From NCBI GenBank assembly GCA_947473355.1, contig CANJCQ010000035.1, positions 1-40,862 on the forward strand: a stretch of DNA of 40,862 nucleotides, in the 5' to 3' direction. Each line of letters opens with the position of its first letter. The stretch's first letter is position 1. Shown piece after piece: positions 24,485 through 33,607 of the stretch. The notes beneath the pieces were generated by a model. The model saw nothing but the letters and a program-made list of their open reading frames with translations. It was not told where the DNA came from and made no database searches. The position numbers and the translations under genes were made by a program. This DNA comes from Sphingomonadaceae bacterium (lineage in GTDB: Bacteria; Pseudomonadota; Alphaproteobacteria; Sphingomonadales; Sphingomonadaceae).

Positions 24485-25394
24485 CGAGCGGGCTGGGCTG
24501 ATTGACGCTGGTGCCCGCGCCATCGTTCAGCCGGTGGGGATCGAGCATGGCAGTGGTTTCGATAAGATCGAGCGCGCGCTGAACTGCGTCATATCGCCGG
24601 GCTGAAGCGATCCAGGGTTGCGCAATAGCAGCGCCGGGAAGGCGCTCCACTTCGGCCACTGCTTCGCTGGTCTTGCCTGCGGTCAGCAGCAGCTTGGCGC
24701 TGGCGATGCGGTCCTCGGCGCGCACCGAGGCGCCGCTCTGCTGGCGGATGACGAACAGCCCGGCAAGCTCGCGCTTGACCCGCCCCCAGCTACCTTCGCC
24801 CGCCGGAGCACCGGCCAACCTGGGCCCAAGCGCCTCAAGCTGGGCATAGAGCGAATCGAGCGTGACCGGCGCATGCGCCGCTGCGATCAGGGTCTCGACG
24901 GCATTGGGCTGGGCATCGGCAAAACGCAGCCGCAGCTGGTCTTCCAGATAGCCCAGCGGCGCGCCGCGATCGAGCGTGCGGCGGGCGGCATAGGCGATCA
25001 GCAGCCCCTCGGCCCGGGCGGCATTGCCCGATGCGGCCTGCGATTGCATGTCGATCCTGGTGAGGCGCTTTTCCAGCTCGGCGAGCCGCTCCGCAGTTGC
25101 CGACGCATCTGCAACAGCATCTTCAGCAGCTGAAATCTGAGGCGGCTGGCCAGCGAAAACCGGGGGCGGGGCAGGCGTTGCCAATGAAGCCACTGCGCGC
25201 GCCGGTGGGGCTTTCACTAATGGTTGCAAACCAATCAACGAGGCAATCTGGTGCTGCATCGCGGGGACCTGCCAAGCCGCGATGACCAACCCGGCTGCGA
25301 CCAGCAGCAAGAGCACCAGTCCCCAAAGTAGCCTGCGGCCCCAGCGGCGCGGCGGAGCTGCGACAAGCGGAGCTTCGATTGGTTGGTCCTGCAT
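24468..25394 (-). CDS. Mitofilin-like (COG4223-type) membrane protein linked to hem genes
   Basis: 308 aa. Basic N-terminus (PPRRWGRR), then one transmembrane helix (about residues 22-42). A Pro/Ala-rich linker and a heptad-like helical stretch follow (AERLAELEKRLTRIDMQSQA, about 100-120), then a globular C-terminal part. This layout matches the alphaproteobacterial mitofilin-like protein usually encoded next to hemD/hemC. Role unknown; possibly related to membrane organisation. Starts 13 bp after hemD, so it is the third gene of a hemC-hemD operon. Confidence 0.78.
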   Translation of the reverse strand: MQDQPIEAPLVAAPPRRWGRRLLWGLVLLLLVAAGLVIAAWQVPAMQHQIASLIGLQPLVKAPPARAVASLATPAPPPVFAGQPPQISAAEDAVADASATAERLAELEKRLTRIDMQSQAASGNAARAEGLLIAYAARRTLDRGAPLGYLEDQLRLRFADAQPNAVETLIAAAHAPVTLDSLYAQLEALGPRLAGAPAGEGSWGRVKRELAGLFVIRQQSGASVRAEDRIASAKLLLTAGKTSEAVAEVERLPGAAIAQPWIASARRYDAVQRALDLIETTAMLDPHRLNDGAGTSVNQPSPLAPPGA

Positions 25395-25407
25395 ATGGCC
25401 TTTTGGC

Positions 25408-26106
25408 TTACCTGTTCAACGCGTCGCTGCTTTGGCACATCTGCCGGGCCAAGGCCAGCAAAGCCTGATCGCGCGGTTCAGCCGCGGCTTCCAATGCTGC
25501 CCAGCCATGGCCCGACGCTGCGGCAATGCGCGGGGCCAGCGCGGCCACGGCGATGCTGCTGCGCGCGATCTCCAGTCTATCGCACTCAGCCGCAAAGTGC
25601 CGCGCGGCTTCGCCCGAATGGAGCAGCACGACAGCGCCGCCCGCCAGCAACTCGGCCAGCTCCTGCGGTATGGGCCTGGGCTCGCTGGCATAGGTCACCG
25701 CCTCGGTGATCAAGACGCCCGGCGGCAGAGTAAGCTCTACCCTTTCGCGCGCTGTCAGGCGCAATAGCCGCCTGTGGCCGGGCTTCAGCGACCCCAGCAG
25801 CACCTGCAAGCCGCCTTCGCCCTGGCCTGCAAGGTCAAGGCCTGCATCGCGCGACGCCGCTGCGGTGGTCTCGCCAACCGCATAGGCCGGCATCCCGCGA
25901 TAGCGCGCCAGAGCCGCGCCGCCGTGACGCAGCACATTGGCGCTGCCGATCAGCAGCGCGTCGAACTGGTCCGGATCAGGCGCCTCCCAGGCGAGCGGCC
26001 CGACTTCGAACAGCGGGTGGGCAAAGGCCTCAAGGCCCAGTGCCCGCGCCGCCCGCACTGTCGCATCGCAGCCGGGCTGGGGCCGGATGACGACGAGCGG
26101 AATCAT
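25408..26106 (-). CDS. hemD: Uroporphyrinogen-III synthase
   Basis: 232 aa HemD-domain protein; it cyclises hydroxymethylbilane to uroporphyrinogen III with inversion of ring D. Sequence identity among HemD proteins is low, but the features fit: VIRPQPGCDATVRAARALG at the start, ALLIGSANVLRHG, AYAVGETTAAASRDAG and VLLHSGEAARHFA. Its ATG overlaps the hemC stop by 4 nt, which makes the assignment firm. Confidence 0.93.
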   Translation of the reverse strand: MIPLVVIRPQPGCDATVRAARALGLEAFAHPLFEVGPLAWEAPDPDQFDALLIGSANVLRHGGAALARYRGMPAYAVGETTAAASRDAGLDLAGQGEGGLQVLLGSLKPGHRRLLRLTARERVELTLPPGVLITEAVTYASEPRPIPQELAELLAGGAVVLLHSGEAARHFAAECDRLEIARSSIAVAALAPRIAAASGHGWAALEAAAEPRDQALLALARQMCQSSDALNR

Positions 26107-27026
26107 GATCCTGTGAAATGGGCAGTGATGGCTGGCGAGGCCTTGGCGAGCAGGGCATGGGCCAATCCCGCAGGGCCGGCGCTATCCCCGGCAGTAAACG
26201 ACGCCTCAGCCTCGACCCGCTCCGCGCCATCCGGGCTGAACAGCACGGCGCGCATGGTCAGCATGTCGCCCGCAAGGCTGGTCAGCACGCCGATCGCACT
26301 GTGGCAATTGCCGCCCAGCGCCGCCAGCAGGGCGCGCTCGGCAAGCAGGCCGGTGCGGCTGGGCGCATGGTCGATGGCGGCGAGAAGGGTGACTGTTTTG
26401 GCATCGTCGCTGCGGCACTCCACCGCAATCGCGCCCTGCCCCGGGGCGGGGAGCCATTCCGTGGCATCCAGCGCTGCGCCCACTTCGCTCTGGCCCAGCC
26501 GGATTAGCCCGGCGGCGGCGAGCAGCGTCGCATCGGCTTCGCCTGCCGCCAGCTTTGCCAGGCGCGTCGCGACATTGCCGCGGAACGGCACCACTTGGCA
26601 ATCAGGCCGCAGGTTGAGCAGCTGCGCTGCGCGGCGCGGCGCGCTGGTGCCCAGCCTTGCGCCGGACGGCAGGTGGGCAATCGAAGCGGCACCAACGAGA
26701 ACATCGCGCACATCCGCGCGCGGCAGCACAGCGGCAATCGCGATTTGCGCCGGGCGCAGGGTCTCCACGTCCTTGGCTGAATGCACCGCAAACTGGATCT
26801 CGCCCGCCAGCAGCGCGGCGTCGAGTTCCTTGGTCCACAGCGCCTTGCCGCCGATCTCGGCGAGTGGCCGGTCCTGCACGCGGTCGCCGCTGGCGAGCAC
26901 TGTTACCAGTTCGATGGCCTCGGCCCCGAGCCCGTGCGCCGCCATCAACCGCGCGCGCACCTCCTCGGCTTGGGCAAGGGCGAGCGGGGAGCGACGGGTG
27001 CCGAGGCGCAAGATGGTATTGGTCAT
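26103..27026 (-). CDS. hemC: Hydroxymethylbilane synthase (porphobilinogen deaminase)
   Basis: 307 aa, standard length. LRLGTRRSPLALAQAEEV at the N-terminus, GKALWTKELDAALL, AVHSAKDV, GTSAPRRAAQL, RGNVATRL. The dipyrromethane-cofactor cysteine is in LGGNCHSAIGV. It joins four porphobilinogen units into hydroxymethylbilane in the cytoplasm. Divergent from tsaD with a gap of only 43 bp, which must hold both promoters. Confidence 0.97.
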   Translation of the reverse strand: MTNTILRLGTRRSPLALAQAEEVRARLMAAHGLGAEAIELVTVLASGDRVQDRPLAEIGGKALWTKELDAALLAGEIQFAVHSAKDVETLRPAQIAIAAVLPRADVRDVLVGAASIAHLPSGARLGTSAPRRAAQLLNLRPDCQVVPFRGNVATRLAKLAAGEADATLLAAAGLIRLGQSEVGAALDATEWLPAPGQGAIAVECRSDDAKTVTLLAAIDHAPSRTGLLAERALLAALGGNCHSAIGVLTSLAGDMLTMRAVLFSPDGAERVEAEASFTAGDSAGPAGLAHALLAKASPAITAHFTGS

Positions 27027-27069
27027 GTTCGCTTGTGCTAAACGCCAATCTCTTTAAGTGAAAGCCGGG

Positions 27070-28104
27070 ATGGAGATTGTTCTCGGAATAGAGAGCTCGT
27101 GCGACGAGACGGCGGCTGCGCTGGTGACAGGCGAGCGGGTGGTTCTCGCGCAGCGGATTGCCTCGCAGGATGAGGTGCACCGGCCCTATGGCGGCGTCGT
27201 GCCCGAAATCGCCGCACGCGCCCATGTCGAGCGGTTGAGCCCGATCATCGCCGAAGTGCTGGCCGAAGCCGGAATGACTTTGGCCGATCTGGATGCAGTG
27301 GCCGCGACTGCGGGGCCGGGGCTGATCGGCGGGGTGATGGTCGGACTGGTCACCGCCAAGGCGCTGGCCATGGCCTCGGACAAGCCCCTGATCGCGATCA
27401 ACCATTTGGAAGGCCACGCGCTCTCGCCGCGCCTTGCGGATGCGACCCTGAACTTTCCATATCTGCTGCTGCTGGTATCGGGCGGGCACTGCCAGTTGCT
27501 GGTGGTCGAAGGGGTAGGCCGATATCGCCGCCTTGCCACCACTATCGACGATGCGATGGGCGAGGCTTTCGACAAGAGCGCGAAGATCCTGGGGCTCGGC
27601 TATCCCGGCGGTCCGGCGCTGGAACGGCTGGCGCTGGAGGGCGACGCCAAGGCGGTCCGCTTGCCGCGCCCCTTGCTGGGCAGCGAGGAACCGCATTTCT
27701 CCTTCGCTGGGCTCAAGAGCGCGGTGATGCGGGCGTACCAGACCGGTGAGCACAAGCACGCCGACATCGCCGCCGCCTTCCAGCAGGCCGCCATCGACTG
27801 CGTGATTGATCGAACGTCCTGCGCGCTGGCAAGCGCAGGACAGGTCACCGCGTTGGTTGTCGCAGGCGGGGTCGCCGCCAACATGGCCGTGCGCAGCGCA
27901 CTCGAAACACTCGCTGCCGCGCATGGCCTGCGCTTTGTCGCCCCGCCTCTGGCGCTGTGCACCGATAACGCCGCGATGATCGGCTGGGCCGGGATCGAGC
28001 GGCTGCGGATGGGTCAGAATGACAGCCTCGATATCGCCCCACGACCACGCTGGCCGCTGGATGAAAGCGCCGAGCCGGTTCGTGGCGCGGGGGTCAAGGC
28101 GTGA
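27070..28104 (+). CDS. tsaD: tRNA N6-threonylcarbamoyladenosine transferase TsaD
   Basis: 344 aa. [46 protein letters not shown], the metal-binding NHLEGHAL and [10 protein letters not shown] are all diagnostic. Catalyses transfer of the threonylcarbamoyl group to A37 of ANN-decoding tRNAs together with TsaB/TsaE. Start ATG 27070 gives the family's usual beginning; a GTG at 27058 would add four residues and neither has a strong ribosome site. Overlaps gpsA (GTGA). Confidence 0.97.
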   Translation: MEIVLGIESSCDETAAALVTGERVVLAQRIASQDEVHRPYGGVVPEIAARAHVERLSPIIAEVLAEAGMTLADLDAVAATAGPGLIGGVMVGLVTAKALAMASDKPLIAINHLEGHALSPRLADATLNFPYLLLLVSGGHCQLLVVEGVGRYRRLATTIDDAMGEAFDKSAKILGLGYPGGPALERLALEGDAKAVRLPRPLLGSEEPHFSFAGLKSAVMRAYQTGEHKHADIAAAFQQAAIDCVIDRTSCALASAGQVTALVVAGGVAANMAVRSALETLAAAHGLRFVAPPLALCTDNAAMIGWAGIERLRMGQNDSLDIAPRPRWPLDESAEPVRGAGVKA

Positions 28105-29093
28105 CCGTTGGGGTTATTGGCGCCGGCGCCTGGGGCACGGCTCTGGCGCAGGCGCTGGTCAGTGATGGCAGCAATGTTGTGATCTGGGCTCGCGAAGCCG
28201 AACTGGTATCCGAGATCAATTCCGCCCACAGCAACAGCCTGTTCCTGCCCGGCGCGCAGCTATCGCCGCAAATCCGCGCGACGGGCGATCTGGCAGACTT
28301 TGCCGATGTGCCTGTGCTGCTGGCAGTTGTCCCCGCGCAATTCCTCGCCTTGGTCCTGTCCGCTTTGCCGCAGTATCCCCGCGATCTGGTGCTTTGCGCC
28401 AAGGGCATCGAGGCGGGAACTGGGCGGCTGATGAGCGATGTTGCCCTTGCCGCCGCGCCCTCGGCCAGCCTCGCCGTACTCTCCGGGCCGACCTTCGCCC
28501 ATGAAGTCGCCGCCGGGCTGCCGACTGCCGTCACCCTCGCCTGTTCGGGCGGCGAGGCTCAGTGGGCGCGGCTGTCTCCGCTGCTGGCCCGGCCCATGCT
28601 GCGGCCCTATTATTCCGACGACGTGATCGGCGCGGAAGTGGGCGGCGCGGTCAAGAATGTGCTGGCGATTGCCTGCGGCGTGGTTGACGGGCTGGGGCTG
28701 GGCCAGAACGCCCGAGCCGCGCTGATCGCAAGAGGCTATGCCGAAATGCTGCGCTTTGGCCTCGCGCGCGGCGCGCGGGGCGATACACTGTCGGGGCTGT
28801 GCGGGCTGGGCGATCTGGTGCTGACCTGTTCATCGACTTCCAGCCGCAACTTCTCGCTGGGCAAGGCGCTGGGCGAGGGGATGAGCGCTGCCGAAGCGCT
28901 GTCCGGCAAGAACAGCGTCGCCGAGGGCGCAGCCACTGCCCCGGTGCTCGCAGATCTGGCGCAGCGTGATGGCATCGACATGCCGATTGTCGAGGCGGTG
29001 TGCCGTCTGCTCGCGGGAGAGGCTCCGGCGAGCCATGTCGTTGCCAATCTGCTGGCGCGCCCGCTCCGTGCCGAACAAGGCGAAGCATCTTGA
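28101..29093 (+). CDS. gpsA: Glycerol-3-phosphate dehydrogenase [NAD(P)+]
   Basis: 330 aa. [16 protein letters not shown] is the NAD(P) motif, [18 protein letters not shown] and [17 protein letters not shown] the catalytic part with the active lysine, [11 protein letters not shown] the C-terminal helix motif. Makes glycerol 3-phosphate for phospholipids. GTG start inside the tsaD stop; its own stop overlaps the TTG start of the flippase gene. Confidence 0.97.
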   Translation: MTVGVIGAGAWGTALAQALVSDGSNVVIWAREAELVSEINSAHSNSLFLPGAQLSPQIRATGDLADFADVPVLLAVVPAQFLALVLSALPQYPRDLVLCAKGIEAGTGRLMSDVALAAAPSASLAVLSGPTFAHEVAAGLPTAVTLACSGGEAQWARLSPLLARPMLRPYYSDDVIGAEVGGAVKNVLAIACGVVDGLGLGQNARAALIARGYAEMLRFGLARGARGDTLSGLCGLGDLVLTCSSTSSRNFSLGKALGEGMSAAEALSGKNSVAEGAATAPVLADLAQRDGIDMPIVEAVCRLLAGEAPASHVVANLLARPLRAEQGEAS

Positions 29094-30577
29094 GCGAAGA
29101 AAACGCGCGCGGCGATATTGCCGCCCTCGCCAGGGGCGGGCGCACCAATCTGCTTGGCTTCCCGCTGCGGCTGATGGCGCGGATACCTTTCCTGTTCATC
29201 GCCGGACGGCTTTATGGTGCCGAGCCGCTGGGCCGACTGGCTTCGGCGCTGGTGGTGATCGAATTTGTCGCACTGCTCAGCTCAGTCGGGCTCAAGCGCG
29301 GCCTCGCCCGCCGCCTGACTGAGGAGGCCGAGCATCCCGCCAATGCCGTTGGCGATGCCATGTTGATCAGTCTGATTGTCGGTACTGTGGCTGCCGCGGC
29401 GCTGTTTTTGTTTCCCGCGCCGATGTTCCCGAGCGGCGTCTACTCGCCCTACGACCTGCTGCTGCCGCTGGCGATCGTGCCGCTGACTGTGACCGACATT
29501 GCCCTCTCGGCGCTGGCCTATCGCTTCGATGTCGCCACCACCGTGCGGGCGCGCTCGGTGATCGAGCCATGGACCCTGTCGATTTCGGCAGGCGCACTCT
29601 ATTTCTTGCTGCCCGAAGGCGGGCTGCCGCTGGCCTTCATCCTTTCGACCCTGACTGCTGCGACGGCCGCGCTGGTGCCACTGCTCCGCAATTATGGCCT
29701 GCCGAAAGGCTGGCGTCCGCATCCGCTTCACCTTGCCGCGCTGGCCCGCGCCAACCTGCCGCTGTCAGTGGCGGAAGGCATCGAATGGGGTTCGCGGCGG
29801 CTCGATATTGCCATTCTCGGCCTGTTCGCCTCACCCGCTGCCGTGGGCGTCTATTATGTCGCGCAGCAAGTCGCCAGTCTGCCGCAGAAGCTCAAGTCGA
29901 GCTTCGAGCCGGTGCTCGGCCCGGTGATCACCCGCAGCCTCAAGGATGGTGATTACAAGGCCATCGCTCATCAGGTCTGCCAGGTCGGTTTCTGGATCAT
30001 CGCGGCGCAGGCCGGGATCGCGCTCGCGCTTGGCATTCCGGGCAAAGCCGTCATGGGCCTGATCGGCCCGGCCTTCGTCGGCGGCACCGGCGCGCTCGCC
30101 TTCCTGCTTGCGGCAGAAGTTGCTGCGGCGACTGCCGTGGTCAGTGAAGCCGCGCTGGTCTATATCGCCCGCTTCCAGAACCTGTTGATTTCGCTGGCGA
30201 CGATCACCCTGCAGGCTGTGCTGACCGTCGGCGGCATCCTGCTGGTCGACCAGATGGGGCTGGGCCAGTTGTTTCGCGCGGCTGCGGCTGCTGCGGCCTT
30301 GATGCTGTCAGTCGGGGTCACCTCACTCGCCAAGAGCTGGCTGCTATCGCGCAAGCTGGGCGAGCCTATCAACAACTGGCGCTGGGGCCTGGTCTGGGCC
30401 GCGCTTCCGGCCTCTGCCGTCGGCTGGCTGGCGCATAGCTTCCTGCCCGAATGGGCCGAGCTTGCATTCGGCATTCCAGCGATTCTTGCAGTCTATTGCG
30501 TGACCATGTGGCGCTTTGGCTTTGGGCCTGAAGACCGGGTGCTGTTTCGCAAACAGCAGGCTGCGGTTGTCAGCTGA
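29090..30577 (+). CDS. Polysaccharide flippase (MATE/MOP-superfamily, Wzx-like)
   Basis: 495 aa integral membrane protein with about 12-14 hydrophobic helices and characteristic MOP-type stretches: LARGGRTNLLGFPLRLMARIPFLF at the start, VYYVAQQVASLPQKLKSSFEPVLGPVI in the middle. Family members flip lipid-linked oligosaccharides or other polyprenyl-linked units to the periplasmic face. TTG at 29090 overlaps the gpsA stop (TTGA) with AAGG upstream; an upstream ATG at 29000 would lie inside gpsA. No glycosyltransferases are adjacent, so the cargo is unclear. Confidence 0.85.
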   Translation: MSEENARGDIAALARGGRTNLLGFPLRLMARIPFLFIAGRLYGAEPLGRLASALVVIEFVALLSSVGLKRGLARRLTEEAEHPANAVGDAMLISLIVGTVAAAALFLFPAPMFPSGVYSPYDLLLPLAIVPLTVTDIALSALAYRFDVATTVRARSVIEPWTLSISAGALYFLLPEGGLPLAFILSTLTAATAALVPLLRNYGLPKGWRPHPLHLAALARANLPLSVAEGIEWGSRRLDIAILGLFASPAAVGVYYVAQQVASLPQKLKSSFEPVLGPVITRSLKDGDYKAIAHQVCQVGFWIIAAQAGIALALGIPGKAVMGLIGPAFVGGTGALAFLLAAEVAAATAVVSEAALVYIARFQNLLISLATITLQAVLTVGGILLVDQMGLGQLFRAAAAAAALMLSVGVTSLAKSWLLSRKLGEPINNWRWGLVWAALPASAVGWLAHSFLPEWAELAFGIPAILAVYCVTMWRFGFGPEDRVLFRKQQAAVVS

Positions 30578-30583
30578 GCGAGG

Positions 30584-31528
30584 TCAAGCCGTCTTGGCCG
30601 CAGAGGTCAGCGAGACAAATACATCCTCCAGATCGGCCTCGCGCGTGGTCACATCGACAATTGCAAAGCCCTGGGCCTGGATCTTGGCCATCACCTCGCC
30701 GGCATTGGTCTTGTCCTTGTTATAGGTCACTTCCAGCTCCCGTTCGCCGGTCTTGGCGCTCTTCAGGAACGACAGGTCTATCGGCGGTGCGGCAATGTCG
30801 CGGTCGAGGGTCAGCACCACGATCTTCTCGCGCGCCATTTCGACCAGCTCGCGGGTCGGCTTGTTGGCGATGACCTGGCCGTGGTTGATGATCGCGATGC
30901 GGTCACACAGCGCCTCGGCCTCTTTGAGATAATGCGTGGTCAGCACCACGGTCACGCCCTCGGCGTTCATTTCCTCGACCAGTTCCCACAATTGGCGGCG
31001 CAAATCGACGTCGACGCCTGCGGTCGGCTCGTCGAGCACCAAGACCGGCGGCTGGTGCACCAGCGCCTTGGCGATCAGCAAGCGCCGCCGCATCCCGCCC
31101 GAAAGCGTGCGTGAATAGGCCTTGGCCTTGTCTTCCAGATGGACGGCGCGCAGCAGCTCCATTGAGCGGCGCAGCGGCTTGGCCACGCCCCACAGGCCCG
31201 CGGTGTTTTCCAGCACTTCGAACGGCGTGAAGAAGGGATCAAACACGATCTCCTGCGGCACGATGCCGATCGAGCGCTTGGCATTGCGCATGTCGTGATC
31301 GATGTCGAAGCCCCAGACTTTCGCCGTGCCTGAGGTCTTGAGCACCATGCCCGCAAGGATGCTGATCAGCGTCGATTTGCCCGCACCATTAGGGCCGAGT
31401 AACCCGAAGATGCCGCCTTGCGGCACCTCGAAACTGACGCCATCCAGCGCGAGTTTACCCTCTCCGCCGCCTGCAGGCGCATAGCGCTTGACGAGGTTCT
31501 GAATCGAGATGGCAGGGGGCAGAGTCAT
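30584..31528 (-). CDS. ABC transporter ATP-binding protein
   Basis: 314 aa. Walker A GLLGPNGAGKST, Q-loop VPQEIVFDP, signature LSGGMRRRL, Walker B VLVLDEPTAGVD, H-loop LTTHYLKEAE, then a C-terminal domain of about 70 residues as in DrrA/CcmA-type exporters. Works with an ABC-2 type permease, but none is encoded next to it in this window. Convergent with the flippase gene, only 6 bp apart. Start ATG 31528 precedes the first domain strand. Confidence 0.93.
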   Translation of the reverse strand: MTLPPAISIQNLVKRYAPAGGGEGKLALDGVSFEVPQGGIFGLLGPNGAGKSTLISILAGMVLKTSGTAKVWGFDIDHDMRNAKRSIGIVPQEIVFDPFFTPFEVLENTAGLWGVAKPLRRSMELLRAVHLEDKAKAYSRTLSGGMRRRLLIAKALVHQPPVLVLDEPTAGVDVDLRRQLWELVEEMNAEGVTVVLTTHYLKEAEALCDRIAIINHGQVIANKPTRELVEMAREKIVVLTLDRDIAAPPIDLSFLKSAKTGERELEVTYNKDKTNAGEVMAKIQAQGFAIVDVTTREADLEDVFVSLTSAAKTA

Positions 31529-31568
31529 GCCCGAGCATTTGGGGCAGGATTGGCTGCGCGTAAAGGCT

Positions 31569-32825
31569 CTAGTAAACCGCCTGCTGCTCCGCTTCGAGCC
31601 GGGCCAACTGCGCCCGCGACCAGCGGTCGTTCGGGTTGAGTTCGAGCGCGCGGGCATAGTCGGCGAAAGCGAGGTCTTTCAGGCCAGTGGCCATGAAGCA
31701 ATTGGCCCGGCCAGTTAGCGCATCGGCATTGTCCCACTGCAATTCGATCGCCCTTGTAAAGTCGCTGATGGCGCGCTGGTGCAGCTTGCGCTGGCTCAGC
31801 ACCGATCCGCGCAGGACATAGGCATCGACCAGCTCGGGCTTCAGCGAAATCGCCCGGTCGAGATCGGCCATGGCCAGATCAAGCCGCCCCTCCTGACGAT
31901 AGACCAGCCCGCGAATCTGATAGGCCGCGGCATCGTCGGGGCGCTGCGTGATGACATGCGTCAGATCGGCGGCGGCCCGGTCGAACTGGCCCAGTTTGCG
32001 ATAGTGCAGACCGCGCCGGTAGTAGGCGCCGGTGAACGAAGGGTCGAGAATGATGGCCTGGGTGAAATCGACGATCGCCGGGTCGCTCTTGCCAAGCTCG
32101 CCCTGGGCATAGCCGCGCTCGAAGTAGAATTCGGCCGAATCGGATTTGAGCGCGATGGCACGGTTAAGATCGGCGAGCGCGCTGTCATAATGGCGGCGGC
32201 CGTTGTTGAACTTGCCGCGATTGTAATAGGCCTTGGGATCATTGGCATCGAGCGCGATGGCCTTGGCGAAATCGGCCACGGCCTGTTCGCCTTGCCCTTG
32301 TTCGCGCAAGGCATTGCCGCGATTGACATAGGCATCGCCGCGCATGGGATCGGCGGCAATCGCCAGCGTGTAGTCGGCCACGGCCTTGTCGAACATGCCC
32401 TGCGCGCTGAACCGGTTGCCGCGATTGAACAGGGCGTCGGCGTAATCGGGCTTGAGGTAGATCGCATAGGAAAAGTCGGCGACAGCCCGCTCGTTCAAGC
32501 CCTTGTCGGCATGGACAATGCCGCGGATATTATAGGCAAATTCATAGTCCGGCCGCAGCTGGATGGCGCGGGCGGCATCGGCGATGGCAAGATCGCCCAG
32601 GCCTCTCGATCGCTGGCCATAGGCGCGGTTGGCATAGTCCTTGGCGAGGTCCGAAGCCTTGCCCTGATCCGCCGCGATCAGCGCGGTGCAGGCCGCGATC
32701 ACCTGATCGGCGCTGGCCTTGTTGCCATAGCATTGCTCGCGCTGCGGATCAGGCGCAGGATTGCTTTGGCCCAAGGCCGGGGCTGCACCGAGCGTCAGGG
32801 CTAATATGATAAGGGTTCTGCGCAT
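31569..32825 (-). CDS. Exported tetratricopeptide-repeat protein
   Basis: 418 aa. Signal peptide 1-20 (MRRTLIILALTLGAAPALGQ). After a short Cys-containing region (REQCYGN, IAACTALI) come about ten consecutive 34-residue TPRs of the type A-Y-x-x-R-G ... A-x-x-D-F-x-x-A-I-x-L, from about residue 65 to 405. Such proteins are scaffolds in the periplasm; partner unknown. The start at 32825 is fixed by the signal peptide; the frame is open upstream but has no features. Confidence 0.88.
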   Translation of the reverse strand: MRRTLIILALTLGAAPALGQSNPAPDPQREQCYGNKASADQVIAACTALIAADQGKASDLAKDYANRAYGQRSRGLGDLAIADAARAIQLRPDYEFAYNIRGIVHADKGLNERAVADFSYAIYLKPDYADALFNRGNRFSAQGMFDKAVADYTLAIAADPMRGDAYVNRGNALREQGQGEQAVADFAKAIALDANDPKAYYNRGKFNNGRRHYDSALADLNRAIALKSDSAEFYFERGYAQGELGKSDPAIVDFTQAIILDPSFTGAYYRRGLHYRKLGQFDRAAADLTHVITQRPDDAAAYQIRGLVYRQEGRLDLAMADLDRAISLKPELVDAYVLRGSVLSQRKLHQRAISDFTRAIELQWDNADALTGRANCFMATGLKDLAFADYARALELNPNDRWSRAQLARLEAEQQAVY

Positions 32826-32918
32826 GGGGGGCTGATAACCCCGCTTTGGTGCAAGAAGTGTAAATTGCCGGCTTCTGCCCATCTGGAAATGCCGCAAGAC
32901 ACCTGCTAACCTCCGCCC

Positions 32919-33110
32919 ATGAGCATTCCTCCCGAAACCGTCCTCACCCCCACGCCCCGCGTCAAGTGCGACGGTGCCACCGACATTTCGCCAGCATTGG
33001 GCCACCCGCGCGTCTGGCTCCAGATCGACGAGAAGGGCTACGCCGAATGCGGCTATTGCGACCGGCGGTTTGTGCTGCAGGGCGGCCCGGCAGATGTGAA
33101 GGCGGCTTGA
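32919..33110 (+). CDS. Zinc-finger protein, NDUFS6/zf-CHCC type
   Basis: 63 aa. Cys17, His29, and Cys44/Cys47 (ECGYC) give the C-H-C-C zinc site of the zf-CHCC family, which in alphaproteobacteria corresponds to the NDUFS6 accessory subunit of respiratory complex I. VWLQIDEKGYAECGYCDRRF is the typical core. Its last bases overlap the 3' end of the convergent DUF559 gene, and its stop codon abuts palindrome copy C. Confidence 0.85.
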   Translation: MSIPPETVLTPTPRVKCDGATDISPALGHPRVWLQIDEKGYAECGYCDRRFVLQGGPADVKAA

Positions 33111-33499
33111 CCCACCCCTAACCCCTCCCGCAAGCGGGAGGGGTTAGGGGTGGGCCTGTCTGGCAGTGCCATGCGAATGGTCATAACCACACCCTCAGTG
33201 TTTTGCATGACGTCGGCATTTTGGAAATGCAGGACTCGGTAACCTGCTTCGGTGAGGTAGCGATCCCGATTGACGTCGCGGTTCGGCTGGATGTCGTGAG
33301 AGAAGCCGTCGAGTTCGATAATGAGACTGTGCTCGCGACACAGAAAGTCGGCGAAGAACGGACCGACCGGCATCTGACGGCTGAATTTCGCGCCAAGTTG
33401 CGATTTACAAAGATAGCGCCATAGCAGGCGTTTTGCCGGCGTAGCGGCGTTGCGCAATTCCTGGGCTCTTTGAGTATTCCTGGGCTTGAATGTCGGCAC
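33053..33499 (-). CDS. DUF559 nuclease-like protein with a repeat-encoded tail
   Basis: 148 aa from a GTG start. Residues 10-110 are a DUF559 domain: NAATPAKRLLWRYL, KFSRQMPVGPFFADFLC, IIELDGFSHD, RDRYLTEAGYRVLHFQNADV. The Asp of FFADF and the Glu-x-Asp of IELDG fit a PD-(D/E)XK, Vsr-like endonuclease site. Targets of such proteins are unknown. After residue ~112 the sequence is the direct translation of palindrome copy C (PTPNPSRLREGLGVG) and then antisense of the zinc-finger gene, so the last ~35 residues are not part of the domain. A second copy of the palindrome (D) lies just upstream of the start. No good ribosome site. Confidence 0.8.
   Translation of the reverse strand: MPTFKPRNTQRAQELRNAATPAKRLLWRYLCKSQLGAKFSRQMPVGPFFADFLCREHSLIIELDGFSHDIQPNRDVNRDRYLTEAGYRVLHFQNADVMQNTEGVVMTIRMALPDRPTPNPSRLREGLGVGQAAFTSAGPPCSTNRRSQ
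33111..33154. repeat. Palindromic repeat, copy C (complete, 21-bp perfect arms)
   Basis: Left arm 33111-33131 (CCCACCCCTAA then CCCCTCCCGC), AA loop, right arm 33134-33154, exactly complementary. It contains the core of copies A and B plus an outer 11-bp extension. Lies within the 3' end of the DUF559 reading frame, right after the zinc-finger stop codon. May act as a bidirectional hairpin between convergent genes. Confidence 0.9.
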
Positions 33500-33512
33500 T
33501 CACTTTGTATGG

Positions 33513-33545
33513 CCCACCCCTAACCCCTCCCGCAAGCGGGAGGGG
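33513..33545. repeat. Palindromic repeat, copy D (one arm shortened)
   Basis: Complete left arm as in copy C (33513-33533), AA loop, then only the inner 10 bp of the right arm (33536-33545). Lies 14 bp upstream of the DUF559 start. With copy C it brackets the nuclease gene. Confidence 0.85.
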
Positions 33546-33607
33546 GATTTTGCGTGCCGCGTCATGCTGGCCTTTCGCATGGCACCATTCCCGCCTATAT
33601 CCCTCCC

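Noticed and set aside
25774..27057. 427-aa plus-strand frame over hemD/hemC
   Set aside because: Low-complexity Ser/Ala/Arg shadow; hemC and hemD motifs are unmistakable on the other strand.
31779..32804. 341-aa plus-strand frame across the TPR gene
   Set aside because: Its apparent repeats are the complement of the 34-residue TPR repeats.
33111..33545. The two palindromes as a mini CRISPR array
   Set aside because: Only two copies 358 bp apart with a gene between them, and no cas genes.
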